Part shown: in pieces, positions 13,467-16,636 of the stretch
How positions within the stretch are numbered: the stretch's first letter is position 1
Layout of the letters: each line of letters begins with the position of its first letter
Source of the DNA: Bdellovibrio sp.
GTDB lineage: Bacteria; Bdellovibrionota; Bdellovibrionia; Bdellovibrionales; UBA1609
Assembly: GCA_003694355.1 (NCBI GenBank)
Contig: RFKI01000184.1
Span: forward strand, 1-16,636
Reading direction: 5' to 3'
Length of the DNA: 16,636 nucleotides
Notes under the pieces: model-generated
The model's input: only the letters and a program-made list of their open reading frames with translations
The model's database searches: none
What the model was told of the DNA's origin: nothing
Position numbers and translations under genes: made by a program

Positions 13467-14535
13467 TGGCCTTGGAAAGCCTCAAATGATCAGGGTGACC
13501 AATCACCTTCCGGGCATCTTCCCAAGATAATGGAGTTAAAGGGGTCAATTTGGTTTTCTTAAGATGCATAACCCTTGAATAGCTCTCTTCCACCCTTTGA
13601 GCACTTAACTGCCCATCCTGTAAAGATTTTTTAAGTGCTTCCAAGGCCACCTGAGGACTTTCTGGATCATTGCAATAAAGCAACAAGTCACAACCAGCCT
13701 TTAAAGCCTGTACCGGAATTTGCTCCTTGGAGTAGTGATTGGTAAGAGCTTTCATATCCAGGTCATCTGTAATCACCAAATTTCGAAAACGATAATCTTT
13801 TCTTAAAATATCCTGAATAAAATGAGGAGAAAGTGTCACGGGCCACTCTGAATCTATATTTTTAAACTGAATATGAGCTGTCATTACCATGTCCAGTCGT
13901 GCCCGAAAAACCTTTTTAAATGGAATCAGTTCTCTTTTTTGCAAATCTTCATAGGAAGTGTCTTGCACTGGTAACTCTTCATGGCTATCGGCCACCGTGT
14001 CTCCATGCCCTGGAAAATGTTTGGCACAAGGAACAATCCCTGACTTAATGTAACCGCGTACAAGAGCGGAAGACATCTTGGCCACATGCTCAGGGTCTTT
14101 GCCTATGGATCGATCGCCGATCACCTGATTTTGTGGATTCGTGAGCACGTCCACACAGGGAGCAAAATCCAGATTGATTCCTGCAGCCCGTAACTCCTGC
14201 CCCATGGCCAAAGCCAACTTAAAAGCCATGGAGGTGGAATCCAGCTTTTCAAGACGCTGTAAAGGTGGCCACTGCGTAAAAGGGGGTTTTAAACGCTGCA
14301 CCCGTCCCCCTTCCATATCGATACCAATAAAAAGAGGGAGTTTCTCTGGCTGCTTAAACCTTAAATTATAAATATCTGTACACAGTTGATGAATCTGATC
14401 TGGAGACTGACAGTTGCGATCAAAAAGAATCACTCCACCAATATTATTTTCAACAATAAAACGCGCCTCATCTTCAGATAAAAAGGGGCCTTCTAGTCCA
14501 ATAACAAAAAGCTGTCCTATTTTTTCGGGGTTCAT
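13426..14535 (-). CDS. nagZ: Beta-N-acetylhexosaminidase NagZ (GH3)
   Basis: The protein has 369 residues. It is a glycoside hydrolase family 3 enzyme with the NagZ signature KHFPGHGDT at 172-180 followed by D183-S-H185, which supplies the acid/base dyad. The substrate-binding segment GIDMEGGRVQRL is at 71-82, and the nucleophile Asp is in the ITDDLDM segment (about 257). NagZ removes N-acetylglucosamine from peptidoglycan fragments in the cytoplasm during cell-wall recycling; no signal peptide is present, in line with this. The ATG at 14535 has GGAG nine bases upstream and is preferred over an in-frame TTG at 14559. A good promoter lies at 14572-14600. The gene converges with the M23 peptidase gene and overlaps its last 41 bases. 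Confidence 0.95.
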   Translation of the reverse strand: MNPEKIGQLFVIGLEGPFLSEDEARFIVENNIGGVILFDRNCQSPDQIHQLCTDIYNLRFKQPEKLPLFIGIDMEGGRVQRLKPPFTQWPPLQRLEKLDSTSMAFKLALAMGQELRAAGINLDFAPCVDVLTNPQNQVIGDRSIGKDPEHVAKMSSALVRGYIKSGIVPCAKHFPGHGDTVADSHEELPVQDTSYEDLQKRELIPFKKVFRARLDMVMTAHIQFKNIDSEWPVTLSPHFIQDILRKDYRFRNLVITDDLDMKALTNHYSKEQIPVQALKAGCDLLLYCNDPESPQVALEALKKSLQDGQLSAQRVEESYSRVMHLKKTKLTPLTPLSWEDARKVIGHPDHLRLSKAINDGQILEDLKLS

Positions 14536-14571
14536 ACTCTTTTCTCCAAGAACGTCCAAACTCTTTTAATT

Positions 14572-14600
14572 ATTAGACCATGTTTTAATAGAAATATCAA
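14572..14600 (-). promoter_or_regulatory. Predicted sigma-70 promoter of nagZ
   Basis: On the minus strand TTGATA (14595-14600) and TCTAAT (14572-14577) are separated by exactly 17 bases, and each differs from consensus at one position. It lies about 37 bases before the preferred nagZ ATG, in the gap after the upstream gene. Confidence 0.6.
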
Positions 14601-14619
14601 AGCTCCTTTGAAAGCCCCA

Positions 14620-15432
14620 TCAAGGTCCTGCTTTGGAAGGTTTCTTTGGAAGCACAGACAAAGGCTGATGTTTTTTTCCTAAAGGAACTTGCCCGAAAAG
14701 AGCTTTTAAAGTTTTTTGAGGCACAGGAAAAGACTTTGTGGCTTCAAGAGGGCGATCCACTAATTCCACATTCACCTGTTGCAAAGGAGCAAATGTAAAA
14801 AGCACCTCGCCTTTAGTCGATAAATAAGATACAAACTTGGAATTTTTAAAGGTGTTTAGAATTTTAAAAGCGGGAATTCCTCTAAACTTTTCTTCAGACA
14901 CAATCACTGCAGTTCCAGGAAATACTTGGGCCTCTTCCTCAGCAATGGCCTTATAGGAAAATTTTCTTTGAGGACTTAAACCCTTCTTTAGCATCATATA
15001 ACCTAAAAAAGTTGATAAAAATACTCCTTTCTCTATCTTGGTGTTTAACTGTTGACGATGCCGACCATTTGCCACAAACCCCACCATCCGTCCCTTTTTA
15101 AATTTCACATCAATCATTTTAACTTTTGCTGTTTTTTGACCAACGCCTTTTACAACAGAGGTGTAGGCATACTGAAGAGGTTCAAATTTGGATGTGGATT
15201 GAGCTTTAAGACTTTCTGTCACTTGGGTGGCTCCATTATTGGCATAAATATAATACTTGGAAGAAAAAATTTTTTCTTTTTTCAAAAACTCATAACGTTG
15301 AATAAAATAACCGATAGGTTTTTTTGAGGCTAAAATACGATAATAACCTTCAAAAAGAATTTCCCCATAGGCTACATTCAGAAAAAAAAGGGAGCCTAGA
15401 AAAAAAAGATAAAACCTGTTAAAATAAAACAT
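14620..15432 (-). CDS. Secreted protein of unknown function
   Basis: The protein has 270 residues with a clear signal peptide, probably cut after AYG (residue 23). The mature part begins EILFEGYYRILASKKPIGYF and contains many beta-type stretches (LQYAYTSVVKGVGQKTAKV, FKILNTFKNSKFVSYLST), ending in a Lys/Pro-rich tail (KKHQPLSVLPKKPSKAGP). This overall look is that of a periplasmic or surface protein, but I do not recognise the family. ATG 15432 has no strong ribosome site. It is divergent from the TadG-like gene with only 30 bases between the two starts, so both promoters must overlap or lie within the opposite genes. It lies upstream of nagZ on the same strand, but nagZ has its own promoter. 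Confidence 0.75.
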   Translation of the reverse strand: MFYFNRFYLFFLGSLFFLNVAYGEILFEGYYRILASKKPIGYFIQRYEFLKKEKIFSSKYYIYANNGATQVTESLKAQSTSKFEPLQYAYTSVVKGVGQKTAKVKMIDVKFKKGRMVGFVANGRHRQQLNTKIEKGVFLSTFLGYMMLKKGLSPQRKFSYKAIAEEEAQVFPGTAVIVSEEKFRGIPAFKILNTFKNSKFVSYLSTKGEVLFTFAPLQQVNVELVDRPLEATKSFPVPQKTLKALFGQVPLGKKHQPLSVLPKKPSKAGP

Positions 15433-15462
15433 ATTTTTCTAGTGTGAGGGGAAAGCCTTTAA

Positions 15463-16636
15463 ATGTCAAAAACCACTCCTGTCCTTAACAATTCTGGACA
15501 AATGGCTATATTTATCGCCATTATTTTTCAGATCCTCTTTGTTTTTTTTGCCATGTCCATCAATATTGGAATGATTGTTCATGACAAAATCAATTTGCAA
15601 AACGCTGTGGACTTAGGCGCCTATTATGCAGCCACCAAACAAGCTGAAATCTTAAATGCCATTGCTCATCAAAATTATCAGATCCGTCAAGCCTGGAAGT
15701 TGCTGGCCTGGCGATATCGAGTCATCGGCACACTGGGCGAAGCCAATAACCCCGTCAATCGCCTTCCTTACGATCTTTCTTCCCCTTTACCTCTTTCCTT
15801 AGATGAACAACCCTTTCACCCCCCCAACCGCCCACCTTCTATTTGCATCATTTATTATAAAAACGCACTTTCAGACAGAAATACAAGGGAAACTCTTTGC
15901 AAGTATGGTGAACGAAATGCCATTACAGCCATCCCTGTAACATCTGTGGGAGGCTTAGCTGGATTTAACCCCATTAACCTGATCACACAAAATGTCACCC
16001 AAAGTTTATTCCAGGTTTTCAGACAAAGGTGTTCTGTTCAAGGAGCTTATAGCTGGTATTTTGCTGCAAATATCTTAACGGCATACCGTTTGGAACAATC
16101 CTATCGGGTCAAGCTCATTTATAACCTGACCAAGCACCATCTCTTAAAACCAGGCAAAGAATTCAGAGATCTTGACGGTGGGCTGATTTTAGAGGGCGTC
16201 AGAAAAACCATTCTAAAAAATCTCACCAAAAGAAATCGAGAAAGCCTGGAACGCGTTGAGCTTTTCAACAGTCTTTCTCAAGTCAATAATCCTAAGGATC
16301 TATTTCCTCGTATTATTATTCAGCCCTATTTAAAATTCACAGATCTAAGAGGTGGAAACAATTGTGTTTCCTATCCGAAGTCTGTTAATCTTCTAAGGGC
16401 AGGTCCTCTGGCCCGAGCTGATGCTCAAGCCAGATTAGAACAATTAGATCCTGGTAAAGGGCTTCGAAAGCTCATTGACTATGACCGTTGGTTCTCCATT
16501 ACGCAAGACGATCAAAGTTTTCTTCTTCTCTACTCTCTTGGAGTGGAAAAAAATCCTTGGTACATGGCCTATGTGGGAGTGAAAGCTCGTACACGCCCCA
16601 AGGAGTTATTTTCTCCTTTCAACCAAGGTGTTGAAC
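15463..16636 (+). CDS. TadG-like pilus-assembly protein (3' truncated)
   Basis: The frame is open from ATG 15463 to the window end, giving 391 residues without a stop. GAGGGG lies about 11 bases upstream of the ATG. The N-terminus has the TadE/TadG-like pattern: a Gly-Gln pair, one hydrophobic helix (about 14-38, MAIFIAIIFQILFVFFAMSI), then INLQNAVDLGAYYAATKQAE, which corresponds to the LQxAaDaaAla motif of Flp pilus proteins. The region after it (ILNAIAHQNYQIRQAWKLLA) is like TadG-type proteins I associate with Bdellovibrio. Such proteins are anchored in the inner membrane with the bulk in the periplasm, and work with Flp/Tad pili. No other tad gene is visible. The C-terminus is missing because of the window edge. 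Confidence 0.8.
   Translation, partial: MSKTTPVLNNSGQMAIFIAIIFQILFVFFAMSINIGMIVHDKINLQNAVDLGAYYAATKQAEILNAIAHQNYQIRQAWKLLAWRYRVIGTLGEANNPVNRLPYDLSSPLPLSLDEQPFHPPNRPPSICIIYYKNALSDRNTRETLCKYGERNAITAIPVTSVGGLAGFNPINLITQNVTQSLFQVFRQRCSVQGAYSWYFAANILTAYRLEQSYRVKLIYNLTKHHLLKPGKEFRDLDGGLILEGVRKTILKNLTKRNRESLERVELFNSLSQVNNPKDLFPRIIIQPYLKFTDLRGGNNCVSYPKSVNLLRAGPLARADAQARLEQLDPGKGLRKLIDYDRWFSITQDDQSFLLLYSLGVEKNPWYMAYVGVKARTRPKELFSPFNQGVE

Overview
The window looks like chromosomal DNA of a low-GC, Gram-negative predatory-type or related bacterium of the Bdellovibrionota/deltaproteobacterial kind. The best clues are a TIGR02147-family regulator (8304-9224), a TadG-like protein of the form I associate with Bdellovibrio (15463 to the window end), a PhaR regulator, and many outer-membrane and envelope genes (lipobox lipoproteins, LolB-like, LpoB-like, TonB, a predicted beta-barrel, an M23 peptidase and NagZ). 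This placement is inference from gene content; there is no rRNA or other marker gene. No mobile element, tRNA, rRNA or CRISPR array was seen.

Left edge (1-4582). A plus-strand gene enters from outside the window and ends at 169; its last residues have the cysteine pattern of a radical SAM SPASM domain. Converging on it from the minus strand is a tightly overlapping series read right to left: a possible small gene, a 15-repeat TPR lipoprotein, a LolB-like lipoprotein, an ABC ATPase, an HPr-kinase-related P-loop protein, and a 49-residue peptide (161-310). The peptide has a lysine-rich leader with a YxxPxI motif and a small cysteine- and serine/threonine-containing tail. Together these suggest a ribosomally made, modified peptide (RiPP) locus. 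This is the most interesting part of the window.

Middle (4583-7932). A phaR-like regulator with repeats upstream and a strong bidirectional terminator is followed by a minus-strand group: a membrane-anchored unknown protein, an LpoB-like lipoprotein and a COG3014-type lipoprotein. The last two are a familiar pair.

Structured gap (7933-8303). This stretch has no convincing protein gene but contains several long inverted repeats. They end in a minus-strand terminator hairpin that competes with an alternative (antiterminator-like) helix just before the 7252-7932 gene. It is a candidate non-coding RNA or attenuator leader.

Right part (8304-16636). In order: the TIGR02147 regulator, a YgjP-like zinc metalloprotease, TonB, a 47-residue basic protein, an outer-membrane protein, an M23 peptidase, NagZ, a secreted unknown, and a truncated TadG-like protein. 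Genes here are very compact, with convergent and even head-to-head overlaps. Peptidoglycan and envelope functions recur across the window (LpoB-like, M23 peptidase, NagZ, TonB, lipoproteins).
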